DNA of 64,000 nt from CAZHHM01 sp964532225 (GTDB taxonomy: Bacteria > Margulisbacteria > WOR-1 > JAKLHX01). The translations under genes were made by a program, and so were the position numbers. A model generated the notes under the pieces. The model searched no databases and was not told where the DNA came from. It was given only the letters and a program-made list of their open reading frames with translations. The stretch lies in contig CAZHHM010000007.1 of assembly GCA_964532225.1 (NCBI GenBank), positions 1-64,000 of the forward strand. Direction: 5' to 3'. Below, one piece after another: positions 40,993-49,899 of this stretch; the first letter of the stretch is position 1, and the number at the start of each line of letters is the position of its first letter.

Positions 40993-42330
40993 TTATCTTG
41001 AGGGCATATTCAGCAGAAGGTTCTTTTCTGCCAGTATTCTGTACAAGAACGAACCCTGTGCGACGTTCCTGTTCCTGACTTTCAGTGTCACCGGATCGAT
41101 AAGGTCCTCAAAGCCTATGTTGCTGAGATTAAAGGCCCCTTGAATCGTGACCATTTCTCCTTTGTGGCCGTTGGCAAGAAGCTCGAATGCTCCATAACCA
41201 AGTCCGGTTGTGATCAGATAATCATAAGCGTTTACAGGGTTCTGTCTGATGTCATATCCGACAAAGTGAGGCTGGGTGCCGTCGACAAGCTTTTCCCCGC
41301 CGTGTTCTTTCTTGAGCTCTGCATATCTCTTCTTTATGCTTTCCGCAAAAATGTTCTCGAACGGGATCTTTCCGAACTCAATATGGCCAAAACTGTCCCT
41401 CGGTACTTCCGGAAGACCGGATGCTTTACAGACCTCAATGAGTTTTTCTTCAGAGAGCATCTCAATAAAACCTTCACCGAAGCATATAGCGCCGTTGGGG
41501 ATGTTGTTGTCCTCGCGTCCGATTATCTCCCTGGCCAGTTTGTCAACGATGAGGTCGTAGTCGATCGGTTTTGTGAATTCTTCGGGTATCAAGGTCTTAA
41601 AGGCGCCGCCTTTCATCCCTGCTAGGGCGACGATATAACCAGCGGCCCTGCCCATGACCTTGATTATCTTTATCCTTGATGTCGCGATACTATCGTCTAT
41701 GAACCTTTTGATCTGATCCGATGCCACATCGGACGCGGTGACATATCCGAAGGTGAAATCTATGCCGTGGTAGTCGTTGTCGATGGTCTTGGGTACGTGG
41801 ACCATGTTCCCTGCGAACAGGCGTGAACGGTCAAGGATGTGTAGCGCGGAAGCTGTGCGATAAATAATGTTCCCCGTTCTCATAGTGTCGTCGCCGCCGA
41901 CTGATATGAACGCGCCGATACGGAAATATTCGAAAGCATTAAGGACAGACTCGACCTCGGTCATCTTTGAAGGGTCTTCAAGATCTGCAGCGCTCTTTAT
42001 AGGTTTTCCGGGGTTGGCCCTTGCCGAACCGAGCAGAAGGCCAGGTTCCTGAAGCATTTTGTCACAGAGCTGAGGGGTAAGCATATAATAGTTCACATTC
42101 TCTATAAGCGACTTAGGGTCTCTTCCTCCGACGAGGTATTTATATCCGTTCCTGAAACCGACGACATCTATCCCGCGATCGATGAAAGGTCTTGCCGCAT
42201 TAGCGATAACGATATTCCCGCCATTGGCCGGGCCACCGGAATGCAATATCCCGACTCGCAGTCTGTTATCCCTTAAATGATCAAGAAATGGAGTGATCCT
42301 CATCTTTGGTGCCGATAATGCTCCGCTCAT
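40993..42330 (-). CDS. pfp: Phosphofructokinase, pyrophosphate-dependent type
   Basis: 445 residues. The phosphoryl-donor site reads GGDD (residues 145-148), the Asp that selects pyrophosphate; ATP-dependent enzymes have GGDG. PKTIDND, the sugar-phosphate loop and MGRAAGYI are also present. It interconverts fructose-6-phosphate and fructose-1,6-bisphosphate reversibly. Shine-Dalgarno GGGAGATTA. Stand-alone gene with a strong terminator. Confidence 0.9.
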   Translation of the reverse strand: MSGALSAPKMRITPFLDHLRDNRLRVGILHSGGPANGGNIVIANAARPFIDRGIDVVGFRNGYKYLVGGRDPKSLIENVNYYMLTPQLCDKMLQEPGLLLGSARANPGKPIKSAADLEDPSKMTEVESVLNAFEYFRIGAFISVGGDDTMRTGNIIYRTASALHILDRSRLFAGNMVHVPKTIDNDYHGIDFTFGYVTASDVASDQIKRFIDDSIATSRIKIIKVMGRAAGYIVALAGMKGGAFKTLIPEEFTKPIDYDLIVDKLAREIIGREDNNIPNGAICFGEGFIEMLSEEKLIEVCKASGLPEVPRDSFGHIEFGKIPFENIFAESIKKRYAELKKEHGGEKLVDGTQPHFVGYDIRQNPVNAYDYLITTGLGYGAFELLANGHKGEMVTIQGAFNLSNIGFEDLIDPVTLKVRNRNVAQGSFLYRILAEKNLLLNMPSR

Positions 42331-42420
42331 ATTAATCTCCCTTTCATTCCGTTGTGTTAAGTCTTACCGCATATCTCATCGGGCGTAAATCCGTGAAATT
42401 TCAGTGATATTGACCTGAAG

Positions 42421-42429
42421 TGCTATAAT
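42421..42429 (+). promoter_or_regulatory. Extended -10 promoter of the 42437 gene
   Basis: TGC-TATAAT, 7 bases before ATG 42437. No Shine-Dalgarno, so a leaderless mRNA is predicted. Confidence 0.6.
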
Positions 42430-42436
42430 AATGCCT

Positions 42437-43081
42437 ATGAAAAAAAAGGTGGAAAGCAGCTTTTCGAATACTCTTCTCATCTCGCTGTGCATAGCAGGAG
42501 GGTTCGTTTGCAGCTACTTTTATGAAATAGCTTTTCTTACTTATTTCGGGCTGCCGGTAAGGACCATCGAGATCACCGTTCCGTCCGTCATTTACTATAT
42601 CCTCATACTCATGATCATAATGTTCTCCTTTGCCTACCTGTTCAAGTACCTGAGGCCTTCGGCCGTGGCTGAGAGGACTATCGCAAGGGCATGGCTCAAG
42701 ACGTTCTTCTTCCTGTTTCCGCTGGCTTACGTCACTTTTGTCCTTGGACCGTCGGGCCAAAGGTACTGGATATTCCTTGGTTTCATACTTGTTCTCATGT
42801 ACATCGAATGGAGCGTACCTGTGGCATCGCTGTTCAAGGGAGGGCTGAGAAGAAAGCATGTATTTCTAGTGGACATGGTAGCCGGAGATCACCTGAGGTT
42901 CATGCACAAGGCAAGGACCTTTATGGACAATACGAACCATCTTATCGTTGTTCTGCTGATAATATTCGTATCAGTGTCCTACTTCCACGGGCTCGCGGCC
43001 GCGAAGCAGCAGAAAGAAAAGTTCATCGGCAAACGCATCACCGAGCCGGCACAGATACTCAGGTCAAAGACCCCGCGCTGA
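42437..43081 (+). CDS. Polytopic membrane protein of unknown function
   Basis: 214 residues from ATG 42437 (MKKKVESS); an in-frame ATG 6 bases earlier is too close to the -10. Five hydrophobic segments, two in the first 70 residues, two near 85-125 and one near 170, and a basic C-terminus (GKRITEPAQILRSKTPR). No family recognised. It runs convergently into clpB, with 4 bases between the stops. Confidence 0.65.
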   Translation: MKKKVESSFSNTLLISLCIAGGFVCSYFYEIAFLTYFGLPVRTIEITVPSVIYYILILMIIMFSFAYLFKYLRPSAVAERTIARAWLKTFFFLFPLAYVTFVLGPSGQRYWIFLGFILVLMYIEWSVPVASLFKGGLRRKHVFLVDMVAGDHLRFMHKARTFMDNTNHLIVVLLIIFVSVSYFHGLAAAKQQKEKFIGKRITEPAQILRSKTPR

Positions 43082-43085
43082 TCTT

Positions 43086-45224
43086 TTATTTCTTCCCGAA
43101 AGTGAACTGCCCCTTTTCCGGGTCGAAGTCGACAAGCACATGATCCCCTTCTTTGTATTCTCCCTTTAGCAGAAGGACGGCAAGCCTGTCCTGTATGTTC
43201 TGCTCAATGACCCTTTTTAAAGGTCTCGCGCCGTAAATGGGATCGAAGCCTTCTTTTGAAAGCTCGAACTTCGCTTTCTGGGTGATGTCAAGGAATATCT
43301 TTCTCTGTTCAAGTCGGGCCTTGAGGTCCGACAGGGAGATGTCGACGATCTTTGACAGCTCTTTTTCAGTGAGCTTGTTGAAGAAGACGATATTGTCGAG
43401 CCTGTTCAGGAACTCAGGCTTGAAGCTCTGTTTTATGATCCCTGTGATCTTTTCTTTGACACCCGAGGCATCCAGCTTTTCGAGATAGACGTCCGAGCCG
43501 ATGTTCGAGGTCATTATTATTACCGTGTTCTTGAAATCGACTATGTGGCCCTGGCCGTCGGTAAGGCGGCCTTCGTCCAGTATCTGCAGAAAGACGTTGA
43601 ATACTTCAGGGTGCGCCTTTTCGATCTCGTCGAAGAGAACGACAGAGTAGGGGCGTCTCCTTATTTTTTCGGTGAGCTGGCCGCCTTCGTCGTACCCGAC
43701 ATATCCCGGAGGGGCGCCGATAAGCCGGCTGACCGAGTGTTTCTCGCCGTATTCCGACATGTCTATGCGGACCGTTGCGTTCTCATCGTCAAAAAGGAAC
43801 CAGGCAAGCGTCTTTGCCAGATAGGTCTTGCCGACACCGGTAGGGCCTACGAACATAAAGGAGCCTGTCGGCCTGTTCGGGTCCACGAGGCCGCTCCTTG
43901 ACCTCCTTATGGCGTTTGCGATCACCGAGATGGCTTCGTCCTGGCCGATGACCCTTTCTTTGAGCTTATCTTCCATCTGGACCAGCTTCTCAATTTCACT
44001 GCTCATCAGCTTGCTGAGCGGTATGCCTGTCCATTTTGATACTACTTCGGCTATGTCCTCTTCGTCGATCTCTTCCTTGAGAATGGAACCTTCAGCTTTC
44101 ATCTTGCTGAGCTTCTTATCTTTTTCGTCAAGTTCCTTCTGCGCTTTAAGAAGGCTTTCGTACTTGATCTGGGCAGCTTTCTCCAGGTTGCCGCTCTTCA
44201 CCGCCTGTTCTTCCTCAAAACGGAGGTTCTCTATCCTCTGCTTTGTGTCTTTGACATCATTGATCAGCTTCTTTTCGACCTCCCACTTGGCCTTCATCTC
44301 TTTGCTTTTATGCTCAAGGTCCTTTTTTTCGTCCAGCAGCTTCTTAAGTCTCTCCTTGCTGGCCTCGTCCTTTTCTTTCTTTAATGCCTGTTCTTCTATC
44401 TGGAGCTGGATTATCTTCCTGTCGATCTCGTCTATTTCGGACGGCAGGGAGTCGATCTCTATCCTCAGTTTTGAAGCAGCCTCGTCTATAAGGTCGATGG
44501 CTTTGTCAGGCAGGAAGCGCTGGGTGATGTACCTGTTCGACAGAGTGGCGGCCGCTACTATTGCGGTGTCCTTTATCCTTACACCGTGGTGCACCTCATA
44601 TCTTTCCTTAAGCCCTCTGAGGATGCCTATGGTCTCTTCAACGCTTGGCTCCTTTACGAAGAGCTGTTGGAACCTGCGCTCAAGAGCTTTATCCTTTTCG
44701 ATGTACTTCCTGTATTCATCAAGTGTGGTGGCGCCTACACAGCGCAGTTCTCCTCTGGCAAGCATCGGTTTTAGCATATTTGAAGCGTCTATAGCGCCTT
44801 CCGCGCTACCGGCACCGACCAAAGTGTGCAGTTCGTCGATGAACAGGATTATTTTCCCGTTGCTGTCGGCTATTTCTTTAAGAACTGCTTTCAGCCTGTC
44901 CTCGAACTCTCCTCTGAACTTTGCGCCTGCTATCAGCGAGGCAAGGTCAAGCGATATCAGCTGCTTGTCCTTGATGAGGGAGGGGACATCTCCCCGAGCT
45001 ATCCTCATGGCAAGTCCTTCGACAATGGCCGTCTTTCCTGTTCCCGGGTCCCCGATCAGGACGGGATTGTTCTTGGTTTTCCTCGATAAAACCTGTATTA
45101 TCCTTCTTATCTCCTCATCGCGCCCGATCACCGGATCGATCTTGCCCTGTCTTGCAAGTTCGGTTATGTCCTTGCCGTATTTCTTTAACGGCTCCTTTAT
45201 TTGTTCTTCCTGCGGATATTGCAT
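43086..45224 (-). CDS. clpB: ClpB-type disaggregase lacking the N-terminal domain
   Basis: 712 residues against about 860. It opens directly before the first AAA+ module (LARQGKIDPVIGRDEEIRRI), has the long coiled-coil middle domain (about 250-390) that defines ClpB over ClpA/ClpC, then the second AAA+ module (GPTGVGKTYLAKTLAWF). Walker A GDPGTGKT near 59. The missing Clp_N domain corresponds to the natural short form in other bacteria. It resolubilises aggregated proteins with Hsp70. Downstream of hsp20 and hspR in one direction, consistent with heat-shock control. Confidence 0.93.
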   Translation of the reverse strand: MQYPQEEQIKEPLKKYGKDITELARQGKIDPVIGRDEEIRRIIQVLSRKTKNNPVLIGDPGTGKTAIVEGLAMRIARGDVPSLIKDKQLISLDLASLIAGAKFRGEFEDRLKAVLKEIADSNGKIILFIDELHTLVGAGSAEGAIDASNMLKPMLARGELRCVGATTLDEYRKYIEKDKALERRFQQLFVKEPSVEETIGILRGLKERYEVHHGVRIKDTAIVAAATLSNRYITQRFLPDKAIDLIDEAASKLRIEIDSLPSEIDEIDRKIIQLQIEEQALKKEKDEASKERLKKLLDEKKDLEHKSKEMKAKWEVEKKLINDVKDTKQRIENLRFEEEQAVKSGNLEKAAQIKYESLLKAQKELDEKDKKLSKMKAEGSILKEEIDEEDIAEVVSKWTGIPLSKLMSSEIEKLVQMEDKLKERVIGQDEAISVIANAIRRSRSGLVDPNRPTGSFMFVGPTGVGKTYLAKTLAWFLFDDENATVRIDMSEYGEKHSVSRLIGAPPGYVGYDEGGQLTEKIRRRPYSVVLFDEIEKAHPEVFNVFLQILDEGRLTDGQGHIVDFKNTVIIMTSNIGSDVYLEKLDASGVKEKITGIIKQSFKPEFLNRLDNIVFFNKLTEKELSKIVDISLSDLKARLEQRKIFLDITQKAKFELSKEGFDPIYGARPLKRVIEQNIQDRLAVLLLKGEYKEGDHVLVDFDPEKGQFTFGKK

Positions 45225-45255
45225 GTTACCCTCCCTTCCGGTGAGTGGGCCGGCT

Positions 45256-45687
45256 CTACTTAACTTCGATCTTTATCTCTTTCGGCTTTGCTTCTTCGGC
45301 TTTAGGTATGTCGACGGACAGTACCCCGTCTGCGTAAGAGGCCTTGATGTTCTTTGAGTCTACGGCGTGTGGCAGGGCAAAGCTCCTGAAGAATGACCCG
45401 TAGCTCTTTTCTTTTCTAAGATAATTCTTTCCTTTTTCTTCTTTCTCGTCCTTGCGCTCGCCCGATATGGACATGACATTGTTCTCCACTGAAAGCTTTA
45501 TGTCCTCTTTCTTGATGCCGGGCAGATCGACTTTTATGGAATAGCCGCTTTCGGTCTCCTGTATATCAACGGCAGGGGCCCAGCCAAGGCTGTCGTCCCT
45601 TCCGCCGTAATTGCCGAATAGCTTATTTATCTCATCCTGCAAGTTAAAGATATCCCGTACAGGGTTCCATCTGATTATGTCTGCCAT
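45256..45687 (-). CDS. Hsp20/alpha-crystallin small heat-shock protein
   Basis: 143 residues. Alpha-crystallin domain from about 38 (AVDIQETESGYSIKVDLPGI) to YADGVLSVDIPKAEE near the end. An ATP-independent holdase that hands clients to ClpB/DnaK. It lies between hspR and clpB, 31 bases before clpB. Confidence 0.95.
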   Translation of the reverse strand: MADIIRWNPVRDIFNLQDEINKLFGNYGGRDDSLGWAPAVDIQETESGYSIKVDLPGIKKEDIKLSVENNVMSISGERKDEKEEKGKNYLRKEKSYGSFFRSFALPHAVDSKNIKASYADGVLSVDIPKAEEAKPKEIKIEVK

Positions 45688-45763
45688 GTGAAATACCTCC
45701 TTTATGACTATTATTCCAGTCTTCAGTCACCGGTCTTCTGTCTTAAGTCTTTATCCCACCTCC

Positions 45764-46051
45764 TTACTTCATCATTTTGCGGAACATGTCCTCTTCGTCG
45801 ATGGCGAAGCGCTTTGCCATCTCCAGAAGGGCCCTAACTCCGTATATGTTAAGGTTCCATTTGTCCATGAGCTCCATTATCTTATGCAGGGTCTCTATGT
45901 CTTCCTGCGAGTAATATCGGATGTTGTTCTTTCTCTTTGGCTGGATGAACCCGACCTCGTCATATATCCTCAGTGTCCTCGGATGGCAGTCAAGCATCTC
46001 GGCTGTGATCGAGATCGTATATACTCCGCTATCTTTGGTATGGAAGAACAT
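45764..46051 (-). CDS. hspR: MerR-family heat-shock repressor, HspR-like
   Basis: 95 residues from ATG 46051, which has GAAGGAGG upstream; the frame extends to a TTG at 46066 that would bury that ribosome-binding site. MerR helix-turn-helix with SITAEMLDCHPRTLRIYDEV and RYYSQEDIETL. Position ahead of hsp20 and clpB, and a HAIR-like inverted repeat (46094-46113) over its own promoter, point to HspR: it would repress the operon until chaperones are titrated. Confidence 0.82.
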   Translation of the reverse strand: MFFHTKDSGVYTISITAEMLDCHPRTLRIYDEVGFIQPKRKNNIRYYSQEDIETLHKIMELMDKWNLNIYGVRALLEMAKRFAIDEEDMFRKMMK

Positions 46052-46084
46052 CAAGACCTCCTTCAAACGAGCTTACATACAGAA

Positions 46085-46113
46085 AGTATAACACTTGACA
46101 AAAAAATGTCAAG
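46085..46113 (-). promoter_or_regulatory. hspR promoter with HAIR-like operator
   Basis: The inverted repeat CTTGACA-N6-TGTCAAG (46094-46113) resembles the HspR site HAIR (CTTGAGT-N7-ACTCAAG). On the minus strand its arm supplies the -35 TTGACA (46112-46107), with TATACT (46090-46085) 16 bases on. HspR bound here would block its own promoter. Confidence 0.72.
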
Positions 46114-46172
46114 GTATGTGCATGAAGCGGTGCTTGAGAAATGTTACAAGTGGAGATATCATTGTACCAGAC

Positions 46173-47105
46173 ATGAACAGAGTTCTTCTTTTCTTTATCC
46201 TTGTGGGAGTGCTGTTCTATGAACTATTTTCGTTCAGAGCTCCGATCGCGTCGGGTTTCCAGCAGCTGGAAAGCAAGCTGTTCCCGGGGCTGAGGCCTAT
46301 AACTTACGGGATCGGTGATTTTGACCAGAGGTTCGGCATAACTCAGGAGGAGCTTATTAAGAGCCTTGAAGACGCTGCCTGGATATGGGAAGAGCCGGTC
46401 TCAAAGAAACTGTTCGAGTACAGACCTGACGGCGACCTTAAGATCAACCTTGTCTATGATGAAAGGCAGGCCGCCACGGTAAAGCAGCAGGACTTGGCCG
46501 AAAGGGCGGAAAACGACAGGATCAGCCTTCAGTTCAAGAAAGACGCGCATGAAAGAACGCTGCAGATCTATGAAGGAAGAAAAGAAGGCTACAATAAAGC
46601 CCTAAGTGAATATGAGGCTGGCGTAAAGGACTATAATTCAAAGGTCTCGTACTGGAACTCCCGTGGAGGGGCCCCTAAGGACGAAGCGGAACTTATCATG
46701 TCAGAGAAGGCCCGTCTTGACGCGGACCTTGCAGTTATTTCCGGGATGAAGAGCGAGCTGGACAGGATGGTCGCGGAAATAAACGCTTCCGCGTCGGCCC
46801 TGAATTCAAAGGTCGACACGATCAATTCCGCCGTAGAAGAGCATAATGCCGTCGGGCGTTCGATGGGGGAGGAGTTCAGGGAAGCGGAGTTCATTTCGGA
46901 TAAAGAAGGGCGAAGGATAAACGTTTACCAGTTCGCCGACAGGACAAAGCTTACAAGGGTGCTTGCCCATGAGCTTGGTCATGCCCTGGGCCTGGAACAT
47001 GTCGAGGACCAGCAGGGTATAATGCACCGCCTCAATAACGGCGTCAATGAATATTTGACAGATGATGATCTCATGCAGCTGAGAAAAAGGCTGCGAGTGA
47101 AATAG
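46173..47105 (+). CDS. Matrixin-like zinc metalloprotease with membrane anchor
   Basis: 310 residues from ATG 46173; the open frame reaches back to 46095 but that part overlaps the hspR operator. An uncleaved N-terminal helix (LLFFILVGVLFYELF), an M10-like opening (ITYGIGDFDQRFGI), a long charged coiled coil (about 105-215) inserted before the active site, then HELGHALGLEH at 266-276 and the Met-turn GIMHRL. Expected to face the periplasm or exterior. A promoter TTGAGA (46134)-N17-TATCAT (46157) gives a very short leader. Substrate unknown. Confidence 0.8.
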   Translation: MNRVLLFFILVGVLFYELFSFRAPIASGFQQLESKLFPGLRPITYGIGDFDQRFGITQEELIKSLEDAAWIWEEPVSKKLFEYRPDGDLKINLVYDERQAATVKQQDLAERAENDRISLQFKKDAHERTLQIYEGRKEGYNKALSEYEAGVKDYNSKVSYWNSRGGAPKDEAELIMSEKARLDADLAVISGMKSELDRMVAEINASASALNSKVDTINSAVEEHNAVGRSMGEEFREAEFISDKEGRRINVYQFADRTKLTRVLAHELGHALGLEHVEDQQGIMHRLNNGVNEYLTDDDLMQLRKRLRVK

Positions 47106-47117
47106 CATAAAACAGTT

Positions 47118-47486
47118 CAGGGCAAGCCTGTAAGCCGGGTCCTGTGTTTGTATGGCCATCTGTCTGTGACATCCATTGCTGAATGCCTCGTACACTTAAG
47201 TACTGCGGCCGTTTCGAGGATCATAACGTCCAAGGCGGGACTTTCCTCTTTTAGACCTTGCTGCAGGTGGGGTTTTCCTAAATGCACCTCTCGGTGCAAG
47301 TATGTGAGCTCTTACCTCACAGTTTCAACTTTGCCTTCCGACCTTTAGGGTCGAAGTGGGCCGTGTGATTTCTGTGGTACTTTCCCTGGGGTTTTCCCCG
47401 GCCGACGTTATCAGCCACCCTTGCCTTGCGCAGCCCGGACTTTCCTCCCTTCGTTCTCACGAAGAGCGGCCATCCGGCTTGCCCTG
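47118..47486 (-). ncRNA. rnpB: RNase P RNA, bacterial class A
   Basis: The 369-base minus-strand RNA begins CAGGGCAAGCCG and ends with its complement, forming P1. The universal core is present: GAGGAAAGTCCGGGCT, AAGGGTGGCTGATAACG, GGGGAAAACCCCAGGGAAAG, AGGTAAGAGCTCAC and the 3' ACAGGACCCGGCTTACAG. A TATAAT (47498-47493, minus, extended TGA) sits 6 bases upstream of P1. It processes tRNA 5' ends. Confidence 0.93.
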
Positions 47487-47498
47487 AGGGTAATTATA

Positions 47499-47897
47499 TC
47501 ACTTTGAGCGGGAGTCTATCCCTTTGTTAGCCAGCGCGTCAGCCTCTTTATTCTTCTCGCGCAGGACATGCGAGATAGAGAACTTCTTCATCTTTGCTAT
47601 CAGCGACTTTGCATGAAGGTAATAATTCTGAAGGTTCGCGTCCTTGACCCGATAGTTGCCTTTTATCTGCTCAACTATCAGCTGGCTGTCCGAAACGAAC
47701 TCGGCTTCTTTGTATCCTTTCAGAAGGGATTCTTCCAAGCCCCTGATAAGTGCTGAATATTCGGCAACATTGTTGGTCGCTTTTCCTATGTACTCTGATA
47801 TCTCAAAAACGACCTGTCCGTCCTTTTTGGCAATTATGCCTATGCCGGCCTCTCCGGGATTGTTGCGCGACGCGCCGTCAATATTAATTGTTAACAT
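47499..47897 (-). CDS. Ribonuclease HI-like protein
   Basis: 132 residues. The four acidic catalytic residues are all present: D7 (INIDGASRNNPG), E46 (NNVAEYSAL), D70 (VSDSQL) and D120 (KEADALA). This is the compact rnhA-like type without the basic protrusion of E. coli RNase HI. It cleaves RNA in RNA-DNA hybrids. It ends beside the rnpB promoter, whose -10 abuts its stop. Confidence 0.9.
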   Translation of the reverse strand: MLTINIDGASRNNPGEAGIGIIAKKDGQVVFEISEYIGKATNNVAEYSALIRGLEESLLKGYKEAEFVSDSQLIVEQIKGNYRVKDANLQNYYLHAKSLIAKMKKFSISHVLREKNKEADALANKGIDSRSK

Positions 47898-47919
47898 TTC
47901 ATCCCCTCATTTATTTGTT

Positions 47920-47943
47920 AGGGTCGTGGCATGCCACGACCCT
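47920..47943. repeat. Perfect 24-bp palindrome
   Basis: AGGGTCGTGGCA followed by its exact reverse complement TGCCACGACCCT, in the gap between larC and the RNase HI gene. Such GTAGGG...CCCTAC-type palindromes are dispersed repeats in several phyla; here it may also terminate larC transcription. Confidence 0.65.
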
Positions 47944-47953
47944 ACGTAAACTG

Positions 47954-49108
47954 CTATCTATAAACACCGATTTGTTTTTGGGTTTCAAAAATAACACTTT
48001 TCAAAGGCACTTTGTACTTCTTTGCCGCCTTCCTGCAATCCTCGTATTCCGGTGTTATTGAATAGACTTTCCCGCCTTTTGATGAGACCTTAACATTTAT
48101 TTTCCCGAACTTTGTCTTTACCTGCTTGATCTCCCTGTCCAGGACTATCCTTTTTGCATCGCTGTACCTAAGGCCTATGGATGTGGTTTCTTCAAATATT
48201 ATCCTTGAGATCCTATTGAGGTCTTTTTTCCTGACCATGACACACAGCTTTTGCGCGGGACGTGACTTTTTCATCCTGATATTTTCCGTATACACGTCTA
48301 GCGCGCCGGCTTTTAACAGTCTTTCAAAAAGATATTCGTATATCTGAGGGTTCATGTCGTCGATATTGGTTTCAAGTAGAACTATACCCAAAGGTCCTTC
48401 CGTATCGCCGATCGTAACACGTACCACAGGAGGCAGGCCGTAGTCTTTTGACCCGCATCCGTAACCGGAAATATTTACCGTCATATCAGGCATCTCTTCG
48501 GATTGTATCCCGATAGATGTAAGAATTGCTGCTCCGGTCGGTGTGATAAGCTCTCCTTTGATCCCTGTGTTGTAAGTCTTTAACCCCTTAAGCATTTCTG
48601 TTGTCGCCGGTGCAGGTATCGGTAAAGTGCCGTGTTCAGTTTCAACTGTCCCTGTGCTGAGCGGAAGAGGGGAGAAGAATATCTTCTCGATCCCAAGTTC
48701 ATCAAGAGCTATCGCCGTGCCAACGATGTCCATGATAGAGTCAACTGCTCCGACTTCATGAAAGTGCACTTTATTAACGGAGATGCCGTGCACTTTTGCT
48801 TCTGCTCTTGCAAGAGTTCTGAAAATGTCCTTTGCCAGGGCTGTCGCTTTAGGGGACAGCTTTGCCCTGTCTATCAGCTTTTTAATTACAGGAAGGTTCC
48901 TGTGTTCATGCTGATGCGGGAAAGAAACGTCAAAAAAAGTTGAGGCTATGCCTTTCTTTACTGTCTTTGAAGCTTTAAGCACTGACTTGAGCCCAAGCTT
49001 CGCGAGCTTTCTTTTTATTGAATTAAAGTCTGCTCCGGCGTCAATAAGGCTCCCCAGTATCATATTTCCTGAAGCCCCGGCAAAGCAGTCGAAATAAGCG
49101 ATCTTCAT
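47954..49108 (-). CDS. larC: Nickel-pincer cofactor biosynthesis protein LarC
   Basis: 384 residues starting KIAYFDCFAGASGNMILGSL, with HEHRNLPVIKKLIDRA, NKVHFHEVGAVDSIMDIVG and LETNIDDMNPQIYEYLFERL, all LarC signatures. LarC inserts nickel into the pyridinium dithiocarboxylic mononucleotide. It overlaps larB by 4 bases. In many genomes outside lactobacilli it is a single frame, as here. Confidence 0.93.
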   Translation of the reverse strand: MKIAYFDCFAGASGNMILGSLIDAGADFNSIKRKLAKLGLKSVLKASKTVKKGIASTFFDVSFPHQHEHRNLPVIKKLIDRAKLSPKATALAKDIFRTLARAEAKVHGISVNKVHFHEVGAVDSIMDIVGTAIALDELGIEKIFFSPLPLSTGTVETEHGTLPIPAPATTEMLKGLKTYNTGIKGELITPTGAAILTSIGIQSEEMPDMTVNISGYGCGSKDYGLPPVVRVTIGDTEGPLGIVLLETNIDDMNPQIYEYLFERLLKAGALDVYTENIRMKKSRPAQKLCVMVRKKDLNRISRIIFEETTSIGLRYSDAKRIVLDREIKQVKTKFGKINVKVSSKGGKVYSITPEYEDCRKAAKKYKVPLKSVIFETQKQIGVYR

Positions 49109-49785
49109 TTCTTTATCTGCCTGATTATTGCGTTCGCCATGCAGGCCGCACCGAAGCCGTTATCGATATTTACCGTTGCGATCCCCGGTGCACAGCTATT
49201 GAGCATGGTGAGTAAAGCCGAGAGGCCTTTAAAGTTCGCGCCGTAGCCTATACTGGTGGGGACGGCGATTATGGGCTGTTCGATAAGCCCGCCTACGACG
49301 CTTGCAAGCGCCCCTTCCATTCCGGCCACCACTATGGCGACCCTGCTTTTCTTTATCCTTCCGAGGTTGTTCATGAGCCTGTGTATCCCCGCGACACCCA
49401 CATCGAATATCCTGTCCACCTTCATGCCCAGCAGTTCCGCCGTGACGGCCGCTTCTTCGGCGACAGGGATATCGGAGGTGCCTGCGGTAATAACGCTTAT
49501 AAGAGGGCCGGAGGAATTCTTTTTGCTGCCGGATGAGATTATCCTGGACGGAAGATGATAAACAGCGTCAGGGACTATCCCGGATACAGCCCTGAAATTT
49601 TCGGGGGTAGCCCTTGTCGCTATAACGGTCTTTGACCTTTTCAGGAGCTGTTTGAATATCCTTGCGATCTGGTCGTTGGTCTTTCCGGGGCAGAAAATTA
49701 CCTCGGGATAGCCTTTACGCGCCGTCCTGTGATGGTCAAGCTTGGCAAATCCCATGTCTTCAATTTTCTTTCTTGATGCGGCCAT
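49105..49785 (-). CDS. larB: Nickel-pincer cofactor biosynthesis protein LarB
   Basis: 226 residues. The PurE-like domain has VITAGTSDIPVAEEAAVTAE, IFDVGVAGIHRL, VVAGMEGALASVVGG and PTSIGYGANFKGLSALL. LarB carboxylates and adenylates nicotinic-acid adenine dinucleotide in the first step of the cofactor. A TATAAT (49799-49794, minus) lies 8 bases before the ATG with no Shine-Dalgarno. LarA and LarE are not in the window. Confidence 0.93.
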   Translation of the reverse strand: MAASRKKIEDMGFAKLDHHRTARKGYPEVIFCPGKTNDQIARIFKQLLKRSKTVIATRATPENFRAVSGIVPDAVYHLPSRIISSGSKKNSSGPLISVITAGTSDIPVAEEAAVTAELLGMKVDRIFDVGVAGIHRLMNNLGRIKKSRVAIVVAGMEGALASVVGGLIEQPIIAVPTSIGYGANFKGLSALLTMLNSCAPGIATVNIDNGFGAACMANAIIRQIKK

Positions 49786-49842
49786 AGTTATAGATTATAG
49801 CCAATGAGAGCATAAATCAAGCCTTTGGAATGGCGTTATCTG

Positions 49843-49870
49843 TGAAATTTCGCTAAATATTGTCCGATGT
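49843..49870 (+). promoter_or_regulatory. Sigma-28-type promoter of the 49900 gene
   Basis: TGAAATTT (49843-49850), 11 bases, GTCCGATGT (49862-49870). Leader of about 25 bases with AAAGGAGGA. Confidence 0.72.
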
Positions 49871-49899
49871 ATGTTCGGAAAGAACAAAGGAGGAAGAAC

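Noticed and set aside
42396..42420. Another sigma-28-type promoter (TGAAATTT) before the 42437 gene
   Set aside because: The -35-like word is present but no CGATA box follows at the right distance; the TGC-TATAAT box explains transcription.
43828..45357. 509-codon open frame antisense to clpB
   Set aside because: Ser/Leu-rich composition typical of the reverse strand of a Lys/Glu-rich gene; clpB on the other strand is certain.
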